28,405 nucleotides of DNA from Chara braunii (lineage: Eukaryota > Streptophyta > Charophyceae > Charales > Characeae), in assembly GCA_003427395.1 (NCBI GenBank), contig BFEA01000063.1:2669410-2697814 (forward strand), read 5' to 3'. Shown here one piece after another: positions 27,874 through 28,405 of this stretch. Made by a program: the position numbers and the translations under genes. Each line of letters begins with the position of its first letter. Position 1 is the stretch's first letter. The notes beneath the pieces were generated by a model. The model ran no database searches. It saw only the letters and a list, made by a program, of their open reading frames with translations, and was not told where the DNA came from.

Positions 27874-28021
27874 TAGTGCCACAAATTCGAAAAGTAATAA
27901 CAAGAATAGCGAGCCCAATAGCAGATTCTGCAGCAGCTACAGTTAATACGAATAAAGCAAATAATTGACCCATCATGTCATCTAGATAAACAGAAAAGAC
28001 TAAAAAGTTCAAATTGACAGC
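27874..28021 (-). pseudogene. Mitochondrial nad4L fragment (NUMT-like)
   Basis: The minus-strand frame reads [19 protein letters not shown], then [20 protein letters not shown] and [11 protein letters not shown], about 50 residues with no stop. This is the strongly conserved second half of NADH dehydrogenase subunit 4L of plant-type mitochondria (complex I, inner membrane). The first half of the roughly 100-residue protein and the last residues after GTI are missing. Similarity ends abruptly at about 28021-28024 and at about 27874, where the hammerhead repeat begins. The residue I see as C in FRICGTI is usually R in plants (FR.RGTI), an expected result of C-to-T change. Frame and sequence are so well kept that the transfer looks recent, or the contig may be chimeric with mitochondrial reads. 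Confidence 0.85.
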
Positions 28022-28255
28022 AATATGCCGCCGCGTGGGAGCCTTTGCTTCTTCCTTTCTGATATTTACGAAATTTTGTACGTTTTGGATATAGCATATG
28101 TGTTTTGGTTGATTTTATGAATATGAGACCCACACCTTGACACCTTTGTCCTTTTCTCCCTCTCTGCCTACGGTTTACCGGGCAGCTCTGTCTGAAGACA
28201 ATATATATATTATATATAATATATATGTGAACCGACAGTCTGTAGAGTTTTCCAT
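28022..28255. other. AT-rich spacer between nad4L fragment and repeat copy 2
   Basis: No reading frame or element end is recognised. An alternating AT palindrome (TATATATATTATATATAATA region, 28200-28226) could form a cruciform. It has no mitochondrial protein similarity that I can see, and its origin is unknown. Confidence 0.5.
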
Positions 28256-28405
28256 CTGGTGTGGGTGAGTGATAGTCTACCTTGATTTTGGTTAAGGTAG
28301 ATTATCATTTACAGTGTAATCAGTGAGGGGATTCTGCAGACTGTTGAGGGTTCAGCCTCCTGATGAGTCGGTGAAACTCCGATGAAACAGTTTGTCACAG
28401 CCCCT
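28256..28405 (+). mobile_element. Hammerhead-bearing repeat, copy 2 (runs off the window)
   Basis: Matches copy 1 from CTGGTGTGGG to CACAGCCCCT. It is shorter internally and is cut by the window end, so its right border is unknown. It holds a hairpin of TGATAGTCTACCTT (28270-28283) with AAGGTAGATTATCA (28294-28307), one mismatch, upstream of the ribozyme. Confidence 0.7.
28336..28395 (+). ncRNA. Type III hammerhead ribozyme, near-canonical
   Basis: Order and pairing fit type III. Stem III is GCAGACTGT (28336-28344) with ACAGTTTGT (28387-28395), 9 pairs including two G-U. The cleavage base is U28345 (triplet GUU), with cleavage predicted before G28346. Stem I is GAGG/CCTC (28346-28349, 28356-28359) with loop GTTCAG. 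Core CTGATGA is at 28360-28366. Stem II is GTCGG/CCGAT (28367-28371, 28379-28383) with loop TGAAACT, followed by GAAAC at 28384-28388. Weak points are the GUU triplet in place of GUC and a G-U pair at the base of stem II. Self-cleavage would process the transcript of the repeat. Confidence 0.8.

Noticed and set aside
28351-28405. Type I (minimal stem III) hammerhead reading using GTC at 28394-28396
   Set aside because: It gives only a 3-bp stem III and no acceptable stem I. The type III reading pairs all stems.

Overview
This window looks like repeat-dense nuclear DNA from a plant-lineage eukaryote. I found no intact protein-coding gene and no intact cellular RNA gene. The evidence is a chromodomain-bearing Ty3/gypsy element primed by initiator tRNA-Met, two plant-type LINEs, tRNA-derived SINE relics, many short inverted-repeat elements, and a fragment of plant-type mitochondrial nad4L. 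The repeats remind me of charophyte algae such as Chara, but that is recollection and needs a database search. One run of Ns, one isolated N, many homopolymers and an exact Tn5 (Nextera) mosaic end show a short-read draft assembly, so some structures may be artefacts.

Layout. 1-3160: a decayed LINE on the + strand (copy 1), with endonuclease and reverse transcriptase remnants and a block of about 300 bp breaking it at 2060-2361. 3690-13582: a second + strand LINE (copy 2) with endonuclease, RT (FADD box kept) and a C-terminal zinc-knuckle region. It is split at 6958/12951 by a complete but internally deleted minus-strand Ty3/gypsy element (6959-12946). That element has 1.26-kb LTRs, a tRNA-iMet primer site, a gag relic, the 3' part of integrase plus a chromodomain-like tail, and a CACC target duplication.

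13583-27340 is a mosaic of small elements: SINE relics, a poly(A) retroposon with a 13-bp target duplication, T-tract inserts bracketed by direct repeats, at least four families of inverted-repeat (MITE-like) elements, an 86-bp perfect inverted repeat, tandem arrays, and a chain of about 200-bp elements joined through shared TTAA nodes (22340-24154). Microsatellites fill 25753-26430.

27623-28405 is the most unusual part. Two direct copies of a repeat each carry a type III hammerhead ribozyme motif. Between them lie about 150 bp of mitochondrial nad4L (minus strand) and about 230 bp of AT-rich sequence. Copy 2 has a nearly canonical core. Copy 1 is damaged. Most core differences look like CpG decay of a better ribozyme. 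The layout recalls plant retrozymes (non-autonomous LTR elements with hammerheads), but with organelle DNA where the internal region should be. The repeat continues past the window edge, so it cannot be closed here.
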